Assembly: GCF_004335005.1 (NCBI RefSeq)
Contig: NZ_RQRT01000012.1
Coordinates: 1 to 64,000 of the forward strand
DNA length: 64,000 bases
Origin: Paracoccus nototheniae
GTDB taxonomy: Bacteria > Pseudomonadota > Alphaproteobacteria > Rhodobacterales > Rhodobacteraceae
Direction of reading: 5' to 3'
Under the pieces are notes generated by a model. It was not told the origin of the DNA, ran no database searches, and saw nothing but the letters and a program-made list of their open reading frames with translations. Positions 26,640 to 36,039 of the stretch are shown here, in pieces; positions within the stretch are counted from its first letter, which is position 1, and every line of letters starts with the position of its first letter. The translations under genes were made by a program, and so were the position numbers.

Positions 26640-27319
26640 TGCGTACCGGGATACTTTGCTGCGCGCTAATTGCCTGCCTTGGTACGGCGGCTTTCGGTGA
26701 AGCCACGCCGCCGCGTGGGTCTCATGATGGACGTGTCCGCGTCACACCGCACGTCGATGGTCAGGTCTATTCCATCAATGTGACCCTGACCCGTGCCACC
26801 ACGGTCGAGTTTGAGGAAGGGGAACGGATCGTGTCGATTGTGGCAGGTGATACGTCTGCGTTCCAGTTTCAGTCGATACCAGGGGACCGGGTTTTCGCGA
26901 TCAAGCCGACAGCCAGTGATGTTGAAACCAACGTGACGGTCTACACGGATCGGCGGAGTTACTATTTCAGCGTCAAAGAGACTGCCACCCCGTTCTATGT
27001 TGTCCGCTTTTCCTATCCTGCACGGGCACGTCAGCAGGCCGGGGCGACGCCGGTTCGGACGGCCGCGAATACCAACTATGGCGTCAGCGCCAGCAGCGAA
27101 ATTACCCCAATCGCAATCTGGGATGATGGTGCTTTCACGTATTTCAGATTCCGCGAAAATTCGCCTGTTCCCGCTGTCTTTAAGGTAACGGGCGGGCGTG
27201 AGCGCAGCGTCAACTCCCAAAGCATGGATGGCCGGATTGTTCGCGTCAGCGGCACATCGCAGCAATGGGCACTGCGCCTCGGCAATCAGGAAATCTGTAT
27301 CGTGGAGCTTTTCCAATGA
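26639..27319 (+). CDS. virB9: VirB9 outer-membrane core component
   Basis: The 226-residue exported protein shows VirB9 signatures: the N-terminal domain has RATTVEFEEGERIVSIVAGD and KPTASDVETNVTVYTDRRSY, then PIAIWDDGAFTYFRF and a C-terminal RIVRVSGTSQQWALRLGNQE. Signal peptide at residues 1-22. With VirB7 and VirB10 it forms the outer-membrane core. The ATG at 26639 overlaps the virB8 stop. Confidence 0.92.
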   Translation: MRTGILCCALIACLGTAAFGEATPPRGSHDGRVRVTPHVDGQVYSINVTLTRATTVEFEEGERIVSIVAGDTSAFQFQSIPGDRVFAIKPTASDVETNVTVYTDRRSYYFSVKETATPFYVVRFSYPARARQQAGATPVRTAANTNYGVSASSEITPIAIWDDGAFTYFRFRENSPVPAVFKVTGGRERSVNSQSMDGRIVRVSGTSQQWALRLGNQEICIVELFQ

Positions 27320-28896
27320 CCGATGAAAGCAACGATCTGCGCAGCAGAATGGCCGAAATCGAAGGTAAAGGCGCGACCGCGCCCTCCGATAAGCCTGCCG
27401 AACCTGAAGCTAAGGCTGAAGGCAATCTGCGCAGCAGGATGGCTGACATTGAAGGTAAGGCAACATCATCCGGGAAACGAGGATCAGCCGCAAAGTCTGC
27501 CGGACTGGCTGCGGCGGCGTTGGTTTTGGGCATTGGTGGATATGCTGTCTATAATTCCGTCTCGCAACCGTCACAGCCAGCCGTCGCGATCCCTACGAGC
27601 AATGTTCAGGATTTTCCTGAGGACAGATCGGCATCTGACAGTCTTGGACTGCCAGATGCACCCGACCCGATCTTCATTGATCGACCTGTCGTTACGACAC
27701 AGACGGACAGCGCGACGCTGGCCCGTCTGGCCGACCTGGAGACAGAGCTGGCGGCGGCTCGGGCTTTGGTTGCTGAGCGAGAAAATGAAACGGAGCAAGA
27801 AAGGGTTCTTCGTGAAGAACTCGAACGTGAGCGGGACCGGTTCGCGTCCGACATTGCGACCCTCCGCAGCACGGCTGAGAATGACCAGGAACGCGCCCGT
27901 GCCATTGAGGAACAGCTTCAAGCCTCATTGACCGGGATGCGCGAGCAAATTGCCGCGAACCAACGCGACCTGGCTGCCGCGCAGACCAAGGCACAGCAAG
28001 ATCTTCTTGAGCAGTCGGAGAACTTTCAGCAGCAGCTAAACGAGGCGCGGGCAGTTGACCCCTTGGAGCAAGAGCGCCTTCGAGCTGAAACCCTGCGGCT
28101 TGAGGAGGAGGCGCGTGAGCGCGACAGACAGGCGCAGCTAGAGCTAGACAACCGGGCACGGCTTGAGGAACTTCGGGCTGAACGGGCAGCGTTGGAGCGC
28201 GAGCGCGCGCAATCGGCCCTTGTGGCCGTGAACAACAGCGGCGCGTCGGAAGCCGGCGCGGCTGAGGGCCGTCAACTTAGCGCAAACGAGTCCTTCGTTC
28301 AGCGGGTTGTCGAACCGGTCCCGGTCGCGCGGGCAACACAGATCACAGCGCCACAAGCCACAGTCCCGCAAGGTACGATCATTCAGGCGTCCCTTGAAAC
28401 GGCAGTGGACAGCACCCTGCCCGGACCAATCCGGGGTGTGGTGTCCGAGGACGTTCACAGCATGGATGGATCGGCGGTCCTTATACCGGGCGGATCAAAG
28501 GTCTTTGGCGAGTACAGCAGCGGCATCGAGCTAGGGCAGGAACGCATTCTGATCGTGTGGACGCGGATTCTCACGCCTAGCAACCGTTCGGTCAACATTG
28601 CCTCCTACGGCGCTGACCAGTTGGGCCGGAGCGGTACGGGCGGTGCAGTTGATACACGTTTCGGAAAACGATTTGGCGGTGCGGCTGCGATCTCGATTAT
28701 CGGGGCAGGTCCAGCGATTGCCGCTAACAAACTAGAGGAAGATGACGTTTCCACGGTGGTTCAAGGCGTGGGCGACGATTTCTCGTCTGCGACGGACACG
28801 GCAATCGGATCATACATCAATCTGCCGCCGACCATCCATGTTCGCCAAGGGACATCGGTAACGATCATAGTTGATCGCGATTTGGAGATCTTCTGA
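27316..28896 (+). CDS. virB10: VirB10 core-complex energy sensor
   Basis: The 526-residue protein has a cytosolic N-terminus holding a duplicated motif (LRSRMAEIEGK, then LRSRMADIEGK), one membrane helix (AGLAAAALVLGIGGYAVY) and a long charged coiled coil (about residues 130-320). A TrbI/VirB10 C-terminal domain ends it (QGTIIQASLETAVDSTLPGP, GSKVFGEYSSGIELGQERIL, HVRQGTSVTIIVDRDLEIF). The coiled coil is unusually long, so the protein is larger than Agrobacterium VirB10. It bridges both membranes. Start ATG 27316 overlaps virB9 by 4 bases. Confidence 0.93.
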   Translation: MTDESNDLRSRMAEIEGKGATAPSDKPAEPEAKAEGNLRSRMADIEGKATSSGKRGSAAKSAGLAAAALVLGIGGYAVYNSVSQPSQPAVAIPTSNVQDFPEDRSASDSLGLPDAPDPIFIDRPVVTTQTDSATLARLADLETELAAARALVAERENETEQERVLREELERERDRFASDIATLRSTAENDQERARAIEEQLQASLTGMREQIAANQRDLAAAQTKAQQDLLEQSENFQQQLNEARAVDPLEQERLRAETLRLEEEARERDRQAQLELDNRARLEELRAERAALERERAQSALVAVNNSGASEAGAAEGRQLSANESFVQRVVEPVPVARATQITAPQATVPQGTIIQASLETAVDSTLPGPIRGVVSEDVHSMDGSAVLIPGGSKVFGEYSSGIELGQERILIVWTRILTPSNRSVNIASYGADQLGRSGTGGAVDTRFGKRFGGAAAISIIGAGPAIAANKLEEDDVSTVVQGVGDDFSSATDTAIGSYINLPPTIHVRQGTSVTIIVDRDLEIF

Positions 28897-29888
28897 TGGA
28901 TGAAAGCTATGTCGATAAGGCATTCGGTCGGCTGCGTGATCTTCTGAATGACGATCTTGTTGAAGTTTGCGTAAATCCTGACGGTCAGGTTTGGTATGAG
29001 AACCGTGGGGATGCCTCGATGAAGCTGTCCCCCATCAAACTGTCAAATGAAGAAGTCAGGGATGCCGGGATGCAGATTGCAGCCGAAGGCGATATTCGCA
29101 TCTCTGAAAAGCATCCCGTGGGCAGTGTTTCGATCAACTACCGCGATTGGCTAATCCGGGCACAGATGATCCAGCACCCCGTTGTTCGCGGCGGGGATGC
29201 ACTGGCGATGCGTTTCTTCAAATCGGATACTGAAATGTTTGAGCCTGCCTATCTTGGCGACGGGCCGGAAAGCGCAAGTGCGGCAAGGCGAGAGCTGACA
29301 AACCGTGTCTGGGGCCTGGCCGAAGGCAACTTGATCGACGCGCTGACAATGTGCGTCAGGGAAAAGCTGAATGTTGTTGTCAGTGGCGGGACCAGCTCGG
29401 GGAAAACGTCGATAGCACGCTGGCTCGTGGGCCAAGTCGATAACAGCGAACGCATCCTCACTATCGAGGACGTGCCTGACCTGATGCCACGCCAGCCCAA
29501 CAAGGTGATGATGGTATCAAACCGCAACGATCCCTTCCGTAGTCCTGACGTGCTACTTCAGTCGTCATTGAGAATGCGACCTGACCGGATCATCCTATCC
29601 GAAGTCACAGGGGCTGATGCCTATACATTCCTGAAAGCGATCAACACGGGGCATGGCGGCTCGATCACGACCATACATGCTGAAACGGCGGAGCTAGCTG
29701 TGGAGCGCATGGCGCAGACCGCGTTGGAGGCCGATGGAAAGATGACCTATCAGGACATGATTTCCTATGTGGTACGCTCTATCGACGTGGTTATTCATGT
29801 CGGAAAGCGCGACGGAAAGCGCGGTGTGCTAGAGGTATTCCTGCCAAGCCGATACGACGCGCAAACGGAGACGGTCGATGAATCATGA
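28896..29888 (+). CDS. virB11: VirB11 traffic ATPase
   Basis: The 330-residue hexameric ATPase has an N-terminal domain, Walker A VVSGGTSSGKTSIARWL (about residue 160), the Asp box ILTIEDVPDL, Walker B DRIILSEVTGADAYTFLKA and the His box NTGHGGSITTIHAETAELA. All catalytic motifs are present. It powers pilus biogenesis and substrate handover from VirD4. It overlaps virB10 by one base. Confidence 0.95.
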   Translation: MDESYVDKAFGRLRDLLNDDLVEVCVNPDGQVWYENRGDASMKLSPIKLSNEEVRDAGMQIAAEGDIRISEKHPVGSVSINYRDWLIRAQMIQHPVVRGGDALAMRFFKSDTEMFEPAYLGDGPESASAARRELTNRVWGLAEGNLIDALTMCVREKLNVVVSGGTSSGKTSIARWLVGQVDNSERILTIEDVPDLMPRQPNKVMMVSNRNDPFRSPDVLLQSSLRMRPDRIILSEVTGADAYTFLKAINTGHGGSITTIHAETAELAVERMAQTALEADGKMTYQDMISYVVRSIDVVIHVGKRDGKRGVLEVFLPSRYDAQTETVDES

Positions 29889-30354
29889 TAACGTTGTTGG
29901 GCTTTCCCTAGCTCTTACTATCGCCCTCGCGGGCCATCCCGCGGTCGCCCAGACCAATGAAGGCGCCGGGACTGACGCGAGCGTGGAAAGCGCGCACGTT
30001 GACCCAGAATTGCGTGATCGTAAGCGATGCCTGAACCACCCTGGCCGTCCGCAATGGATGATTGACCAGCCACTCGGATTTGAGTGGCGGCTTGAACTCG
30101 GCCGGGAATTTCGCAGTGCTGAAAGAGCAAGGGCAGTCTCATCGAATGAGACATGCTCTTGCGATCAGCTCTATCCCGACTGGAACGAGTCCCGGCCACT
30201 AGTCGAGGCGATCTGGGCAGAGGTCAGCCCCGACTCTAAATTTGTGTGGGGTGAGGCTGAACGCGGCAGGTTTGAGGCTGCGCGAGACAAACTGGCCGAT
30301 TATAGCAGACCGTTACTGCCTATGGTCACAAGGCTATGCGCAAGCGTGGAGTAA
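29878..30354 (+). CDS. Exported protein of unknown function in the virB operon
   Basis: The 158-residue protein has a signal peptide (LSLALTIALAGHPAVAQ) and a mature part with four Cys (RKRCLNHP, TCSCDQLY, TRLCASVE) that could form disulfides. It overlaps virB11 by 11 bases and precedes virB6. Entry-exclusion or channel accessory proteins are often found in this slot, but no homology was recognised. Confidence 0.65.
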   Translation: MNHDNVVGLSLALTIALAGHPAVAQTNEGAGTDASVESAHVDPELRDRKRCLNHPGRPQWMIDQPLGFEWRLELGREFRSAERARAVSSNETCSCDQLYPDWNESRPLVEAIWAEVSPDSKFVWGEAERGRFEAARDKLADYSRPLLPMVTRLCASVE

Positions 30355-30358
30355 GATC

Positions 30359-31456
30359 ATGGGATTCATCGAACGAACCTACTTGAACACCATGGAATTG
30401 TTGGCGTCACTGGGCCAATCGCAATTCGAAGCGGTCGCATCAGAAATTGCCGGGACAGCTCAGTTGGTTTCGGCTCTTATCGCGGTTCTGGTTCTTCTGA
30501 ACATGGCTCTGCAAGTCAGACATATTGAAGTTGGAACTTCGGTATGGCTGATCTTCAAGCTCGTTCTGGTCGCACTGTTCATGCAGAGCTGGGCGGACTT
30601 TAATGGCGTCTTTTCAGCCATTGAGGGCGGCTTTGGAGCAATTGGAAACGCCATGTTGGCCGGGGGCCTTGGCGTTGGGGAAACAGAGACAAGTTTTCCT
30701 AGGGAATTGGACAACCTTGCAGAAAACATGGGGAACTACGCCAATGTCACTGCTGGTCGTTTGAACATTCTGGGTGGGATGATTAACGCCCTCATGTTCA
30801 TGGCTATCGCGGTCTTTGGCGCACTTGCTACATTGGCAATGGTCGCATCTAGGGTCGTCCTGGCTGTGCTTGTCGGCTTGGCCCCCTTCGCAATCCTCGC
30901 AACGCTTACGGCGCAAACAAGATCCTACTTTGATACGTGGCTGAGCGGTGTGATTAAGGTCTTGATGTATCCGCTTATCCTGATCGGCATTTTTGCGACG
31001 ATTCTGGGTATGGGCAACGCGACGATTGCCAGTATCGACCCCGAGGCGGTTGATACTATCGGTCAGATCACGCCTGTTCTGATGGTACTCGTCCTCGCAT
31101 CCTTCCTCGTCCTTCTAAGCCCTTTGATCGTCACGATGGTCGCTGGTGACTTCGCCCTGGGGGCGGTCACGGCAATTGTGTCTGCAAGGGCGATGAAGAC
31201 AGGAGCTGGCGCGCTGCGATCTGGTGGTGCCGCAGCACGTGGGGTTGGTACCGGGGCTGCTGGCATCGAGCCATCAACAGGCGCAAGCGTTTCAGCCCGC
31301 GCGGGCAACTACGCAGGACAAGCAGCTCGGGGCGTGGTCGCAGATACCGCGTCGTACATGAAGAACCCCGTCAGCAATACCAATGATGCGGTGAACCTTC
31401 GCGCTAACCAGATCAATCGAGCGTCTGAGCGATTGGCAAGGCTGCGACGAAAATGA
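30359..31456 (+). CDS. virB6: VirB6 polytopic channel protein
   Basis: The 365-residue protein has about six membrane helices (ELVSALIAVLVLLNMALQV-like, MFMAIAVFGALATLAM, VVLAVLVGLAPFAILATL, YPLILIGIFATILGM, VLASFLVLLSPLIVTMVAGD). A Gly/Ala-rich cytosolic tail follows. The TrbL/VirB6 signature LAPFAILATLTAQTRSYFDTW is present. Start ATG 30359 is four bases after the previous stop. It is the last gene of the virB operon, followed by a terminator. Confidence 0.9.
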   Translation: MGFIERTYLNTMELLASLGQSQFEAVASEIAGTAQLVSALIAVLVLLNMALQVRHIEVGTSVWLIFKLVLVALFMQSWADFNGVFSAIEGGFGAIGNAMLAGGLGVGETETSFPRELDNLAENMGNYANVTAGRLNILGGMINALMFMAIAVFGALATLAMVASRVVLAVLVGLAPFAILATLTAQTRSYFDTWLSGVIKVLMYPLILIGIFATILGMGNATIASIDPEAVDTIGQITPVLMVLVLASFLVLLSPLIVTMVAGDFALGAVTAIVSARAMKTGAGALRSGGAAARGVGTGAAGIEPSTGASVSARAGNYAGQAARGVVADTASYMKNPVSNTNDAVNLRANQINRASERLARLRRK

Positions 31457-31458
31457 AA

Positions 31459-31479
31459 AAGGGGGGCATTGCCCCCCTT
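31459..31479. terminator. Bidirectional terminator between virB6 and virD4
   Basis: AAGGGGGGC and GCCCCCCTT pair around ATT, flanked by A-rich and T-rich stretches. It lies between the convergent virB6 and virD4 genes. Confidence 0.8.
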
Positions 31480-31492
31480 CTCTATTGCTAGC

Positions 31493-33646
31493 TTAAGTTG
31501 CCTCTGGCGGCTTTTTTTTGTCTTCGTCAATCTTCTCTACATCGCCGCTTTCGACGGGACCGTCAGTAATGTCGCTACCAATTTCAAGCTGAAATTGCTG
31601 TCCGAGATTCAGCTTGTCCCGCTTTGCTTTCTTTCTGGTCCGATCAACGACCGCGGGCACAGGTTCTGCGTCCTTAAGTTTTCGGATTTCATCATAAAGG
31701 TCTAGCGATGATGCTACATAGGCCGCGACGGTCTGCATGTCGTCAGTCGTAAGATCCCTCACCGAAGGCAATCTCAAGGTCTGCGGTTCGTCCTGAGGCG
31801 CTTGCTCGGCTTTCCCGGTCGGTATCACTGGTGATTGTGCGCCCTGTGTAGCGGGCTGATCCGCGTTCTCTGCCGATCCGGGCGAGGTCGCCGGCTTCTG
31901 TCCGTCCTGTTCACTCGGCTGTTCCGCCTTATTGGCGGGCGCATCTTTCACCGGCGGCGGCGGCTGCTGCGCTTTCAGTGATTTGCGTTCAAGGTGATTG
32001 ATCCGCGATTGTAGAAGTGACTTCTCAACAGCTTCCCAGCTCAACTCGTTCTGCATTTCCAGAATTTTCGCAAAATGCCGATCCCTGTGGTGAACGATAG
32101 CTTTAACCTTCAACGGCTGCTTGCCGTTGACGATGATGATGCTCACGTCCTCAGGTAAGCGTCTTGCTCCGTCCTCAGTTAGCAGCGGCCTTTCATCGGT
32201 TCGTTCGGTCAACGTAACCCGCTGACCAAGGCCGACTTGTCGAGACCGCGTGATCGCCCGTTTGCTCGTCATGCCACAAGCTTTGGAAAGATCCTCGATC
32301 GTCATTTCCTCGGATGGCGTCATGTAGAGCTTCAACCCCGCACCGCCTTGTATCGAGAGCCGTTCTTCGTAGGAATAGATTGAGTCCAGCACAGGGATTG
32401 TCTGAGTAATAATTGCAATCCGACCGTGGAAACCCCGAATGGTCGTCATCGCACGTGCAACAGCAGTCATCTTTCCGAGAAGATGAAACTCGTCCAGAAT
32501 TATCATTGCATGATAGGGCTCGTCTTTCTCCGGCATCCGACTCTGGATCGTCGCAACAAGCTCGTTGAAAAACAGCCTGACCAATCCTGCAAGCGGCTCA
32601 AGATCAGCTTCAGCAACAACAAAATAAATCGAAGTCTTTTCACGGCGAAGATCATTGAAAGTAAAATCACTTGCCGAGGTCATGTCGTCAATATGCGGGT
32701 TGGCCCAAAGGTCAAATCCGGCATTATTCAAGACAGACTTGTAGGAACTAAGCGTTTTCGTCTCAAGCTTAGCCATACCTGCCAATTCGGTTCGCAGGGC
32801 TGGCTCTTTGGCAGTCTGAGAAAGGTTTTTGATATGCTTTTGAAGATCGCCTTCACCTTCTGATAGGGCACGGTGAATCCCTCCGAGGGTGAAGTCCTTT
32901 CTTTCATAGGCCACGCCACCCATAACGCTGAAAAGCTGAATCGCACCCTTCAACCACTCCCCTGCCCCATCAGCCTGAAGAAACAAAGTAGCGATTTTGC
33001 GGAGTTCAAAGTTTATCTGTCCGTAGTCTGTCAGCGTTCCAATTCGCTCAAGCGGGTTGTACCGATGCGATGGTTTTCCAAATTCTACAGGGGCAAATTT
33101 GTAGATTTTATTGCCCATATGTGCCCGCCATCTGGCGGTGTTTTTGAAATTCTCCCCCTTAACATCAAGTGTGACTGTAGAACCTTCGAAGGTAAAAAGG
33201 TTGGGGTAGACAAAACCGACGCCTTTACCTGCGCCTGTTGGTGCTACGATCAAGCAGTTGGGGTATTTATCTGACGTTATAAACTGGCCCCGAGATTCAG
33301 GCGCAGAAGTCTTTGCAAGAATGAAGCCTTTGCCCGGCTTACCCAACAATTTGTTGCGCCGCATTTCCCAACGCGACTGCCATTCAGACGTGCCTTGTTT
33401 TGTCAGAGCCTCAGACGCGGAGTGTGCGCCAAAGGCGAAACCGCCTATGGCAAGAAACAGAAATATCAACCAGACCTGCGTGAAAAGACCCTCGTCCTGC
33501 GTCCGAAGATCGAATGCATTCATTATGAGATAGTCGTAACCTATGGTCCCATATAGGTTTTGATCGACCCACAGCGTTGCAAAGATATAGGCGAGGATTA
33601 CCCCGCCCATCGTGAAAAATAGCCCAGAGGCAAGTTGACGTTGCAT
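31493..33646 (-). CDS. virD4: VirD4/TraG coupling protein
   Basis: The 717-residue protein has two N-terminal membrane helices, then Walker A CLIVAPTGAGKGVGFVYPNL (about residue 130) and Walker B HAMIILDEFHLLGK. ITQTIPVLDSIY and the VirD4/TraG motor folds follow. A proline/glutamate-rich linker (about 530-620) precedes a charged C-terminal tail. It recruits the relaxosome to the T4SS channel at the inner membrane. It is in an operon with the relaxase (5-base gap) and convergent to virB6. Confidence 0.95.
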   Translation of the reverse strand: MQRQLASGLFFTMGGVILAYIFATLWVDQNLYGTIGYDYLIMNAFDLRTQDEGLFTQVWLIFLFLAIGGFAFGAHSASEALTKQGTSEWQSRWEMRRNKLLGKPGKGFILAKTSAPESRGQFITSDKYPNCLIVAPTGAGKGVGFVYPNLFTFEGSTVTLDVKGENFKNTARWRAHMGNKIYKFAPVEFGKPSHRYNPLERIGTLTDYGQINFELRKIATLFLQADGAGEWLKGAIQLFSVMGGVAYERKDFTLGGIHRALSEGEGDLQKHIKNLSQTAKEPALRTELAGMAKLETKTLSSYKSVLNNAGFDLWANPHIDDMTSASDFTFNDLRREKTSIYFVVAEADLEPLAGLVRLFFNELVATIQSRMPEKDEPYHAMIILDEFHLLGKMTAVARAMTTIRGFHGRIAIITQTIPVLDSIYSYEERLSIQGGAGLKLYMTPSEEMTIEDLSKACGMTSKRAITRSRQVGLGQRVTLTERTDERPLLTEDGARRLPEDVSIIIVNGKQPLKVKAIVHHRDRHFAKILEMQNELSWEAVEKSLLQSRINHLERKSLKAQQPPPPVKDAPANKAEQPSEQDGQKPATSPGSAENADQPATQGAQSPVIPTGKAEQAPQDEPQTLRLPSVRDLTTDDMQTVAAYVASSLDLYDEIRKLKDAEPVPAVVDRTRKKAKRDKLNLGQQFQLEIGSDITDGPVESGDVEKIDEDKKKPPEAT

Positions 33647-33651
33647 GTCTG

Positions 33652-36039
33652 CTACCTTTCGTACTCGTTGCTGCGGTCGCGATCTTTGTCAAAAGTCTCT
33701 TTGAGATAGTCCCGGTGATCCGACATGAGCCGCTCGGTTTCATGCGACATGACAAAGCCGGTGCTACGGTTGTTCATTTCCGCCTGCACCATGAGCTGTC
33801 GGCCAAAGACCTGATCTTTGGTGATGTGGTCGATGGCGCCTAGATCGCCGCGGCGGAAACGGTCGTACTGAGCCTCGGTGGTGTTCTCTTTCAGCAGGCG
33901 AATGACTTCCTGGTGTTCCTCGGCGATGTCTGTCAGCGAGTAGTCGCTGCCACTCTTTGCCCTGAGGTCGGCAAATGCGTCTACCGCAGCCGCACGCTGT
34001 TCCGGCCCCTCACGCTCCCGCTCGTCCTCGGCCAAGTAGCCTACGAACGGGGTTCTGTCCTTGGCGTAACGATCCCACATTTCAGACGCCAATGTTGCGT
34101 GGGCTGGCGACTTCTCGGCGAACTCTGAAACCTGCGGCTCGAAGGCATCCATCTCATTGCTGGCTTTCTCATATGCCTCTGTGTCGTTGCTATACCGTTC
34201 CGCAGCATCCCATTCCTGACGCTGGAACGACATTTCAATGTCCTGACGTTCGGCGTCAGTAACCGCCACTGCATCGAGGCTGCGGGCTTCCAATGCGGCA
34301 TCACGCTCATTCGCAGGCACGTACCCTTCCGGGGGCATGACAACATCGGTTGACCTGTCCCAAAGAGCAGATGCGAAAATCGCGTGTTCGCGCGACTGCT
34401 GCGAAAATTCGGTGAAGCGGGTTTGCGCAGCCTCAACCTGATCCTGTCCCCTACTCCGCGCTTCGCTGTCATCAGAATAGCCATAGCTAAAATCGGTGCG
34501 GCTGAACTGGTGTTCGATGCTGTCGCGTTCTGCGGCCGTCAACGTTGGACGCCCGCTAGCGTCAAGATAATCGCGTTCGAGCTGAGGCACTGGCCGTATA
34601 TCGTAGTGTGCCTGAAGATCCTCGCGGATTTCTTGGTACACGTTTGTCAGCTCGGCAATCGCCTGTTGACGCTGCTCCGGGTCGGACAGGCTTAGATCGG
34701 CAGCTTTTGCGACCTGACGTAGATCGTCCTGCATCCACATCTGTTCAAGGTACAAGCTCCCTGCCCCTGCTTGCAGGCGCGTCGTGATAGCTTGTGCATT
34801 CAATCCTGTGTCTCGGGTGTATTCTTCGATCCGCTCCGCTGCCTTCGACCAGGTGAAGTCGTTTCCATCGGCCTTGTGCATGTAGATCGACATGCCGCGC
34901 GGGTCTTCGTGCAAACCTTTGGCGTACCCGGCATCAGGACTCAGCGCGGTGAACGCTGCCATATTTTCGGAAAGCTGCTTTTCGTAAGGAACACGTTGGG
35001 TCGCATCCTTCGTCAGAAGAACCTCCTGCGACCTTGCAAGTGCGTCGTTCAAAAGAGACGCGTACTGATCGAATTTCTCTAGCTCGTCGGCGCTAAGGGC
35101 AGGCATTTTGTAATCTCCTTTGTTCGACATAAGCATGTTCGCAACGCCCTCATATGCGTTCTCAAGGCGCTGACAGTCTGCGTTGGCTGCAATTACAGCC
35201 ATCGCCTCGTAACCAATTTTAGCGAAGCTCACTTGCTCTTGCGCATACAAGAGATCGGTCCCAGTCCGAGGCCGCTGCTGCGGTGCGCGGCCTTCCCGGC
35301 TTGCATTCCACTGCTCGGTTTGCGTCGGCTGGCGATCGGTAATCCCGCGTTCAAAGCGCGAAGTTGGATCGAGCATGATACCGCGCCGTTCGGCATGTTC
35401 CGCCATCGCTTCACGGAATGCCTCATAGCTGTAATCGGTCCCCCGCCGCATATTGAACAGGCTGTTGTCGCTGCCACGGCGGTTCAAGACGATATGGGCG
35501 TGGGGGTGGTGTTCCTGGTCGTCGTGAATGGCCGCGACATACTTGAAACGCACATCACCATCTTCAAATTTCTCGGCGCATATATCGCGGACGATCTCTG
35601 TCACGTCCTTGATTGACGTACCCTCCGGAAAACTGAGGATCATGTGCGATGTCTGACCGTTCCGGGTATTCGCCCACCAGTTATCGGAAAGGCTGTCTAC
35701 AAGCCTGTTGATTTGCTTGTTTGTTGGCTCATCGTGCGCCCTAAGAATGCCGCTCGGATCAATGACCTCCGCAACCTTGTCGTCGCGGAAAATGTAATTG
35801 AGCTGGCCCTTCAGTCCGCTTTTGCTGTCAACGCCACCCGTTCGCACGAGCTTAAAAATGGCCTGACCGTGGCGTGCGCCGACCCGGCTCATGCGGCTGA
35901 CAGAAAGCCCCTTCCCTCTCGAAGACTTACCGCCCGACGACCCGCTGCCTTTGCGCCATGGCGATCCGTTGCGGCTTGACTGCTCCCTGTCGAACAGTCG
36001 GCCCATAACCTGTTCGATTGCAGAGTAATGTTTACTCAT
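33652..36039 (-). CDS. MobA/VirD2-type relaxase
   Basis: The 795-residue protein has the relaxase domain in its first 250 residues. The His triad is HHPHAHIVLNRRG, preceded by SHMILSFPEGTS and RFKYVAAIHDDQ; upstream GQLNYIFRDDK completes the fold. The nucleophilic Tyr is not certain from sequence. The long C-terminal part is acidic and helical without a recognised primase or helicase domain. Start ATG 36039 (MSKHYSAIEQVM) overlaps the MobC-like gene by 8 bases; a frame to 36078 lies inside that gene. It should cut at the nic site 600 bp upstream. Confidence 0.88.
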   Translation of the reverse strand: MSKHYSAIEQVMGRLFDREQSSRNGSPWRKGSGSSGGKSSRGKGLSVSRMSRVGARHGQAIFKLVRTGGVDSKSGLKGQLNYIFRDDKVAEVIDPSGILRAHDEPTNKQINRLVDSLSDNWWANTRNGQTSHMILSFPEGTSIKDVTEIVRDICAEKFEDGDVRFKYVAAIHDDQEHHPHAHIVLNRRGSDNSLFNMRRGTDYSYEAFREAMAEHAERRGIMLDPTSRFERGITDRQPTQTEQWNASREGRAPQQRPRTGTDLLYAQEQVSFAKIGYEAMAVIAANADCQRLENAYEGVANMLMSNKGDYKMPALSADELEKFDQYASLLNDALARSQEVLLTKDATQRVPYEKQLSENMAAFTALSPDAGYAKGLHEDPRGMSIYMHKADGNDFTWSKAAERIEEYTRDTGLNAQAITTRLQAGAGSLYLEQMWMQDDLRQVAKAADLSLSDPEQRQQAIAELTNVYQEIREDLQAHYDIRPVPQLERDYLDASGRPTLTAAERDSIEHQFSRTDFSYGYSDDSEARSRGQDQVEAAQTRFTEFSQQSREHAIFASALWDRSTDVVMPPEGYVPANERDAALEARSLDAVAVTDAERQDIEMSFQRQEWDAAERYSNDTEAYEKASNEMDAFEPQVSEFAEKSPAHATLASEMWDRYAKDRTPFVGYLAEDEREREGPEQRAAAVDAFADLRAKSGSDYSLTDIAEEHQEVIRLLKENTTEAQYDRFRRGDLGAIDHITKDQVFGRQLMVQAEMNNRSTGFVMSHETERLMSDHRDYLKETFDKDRDRSNEYER

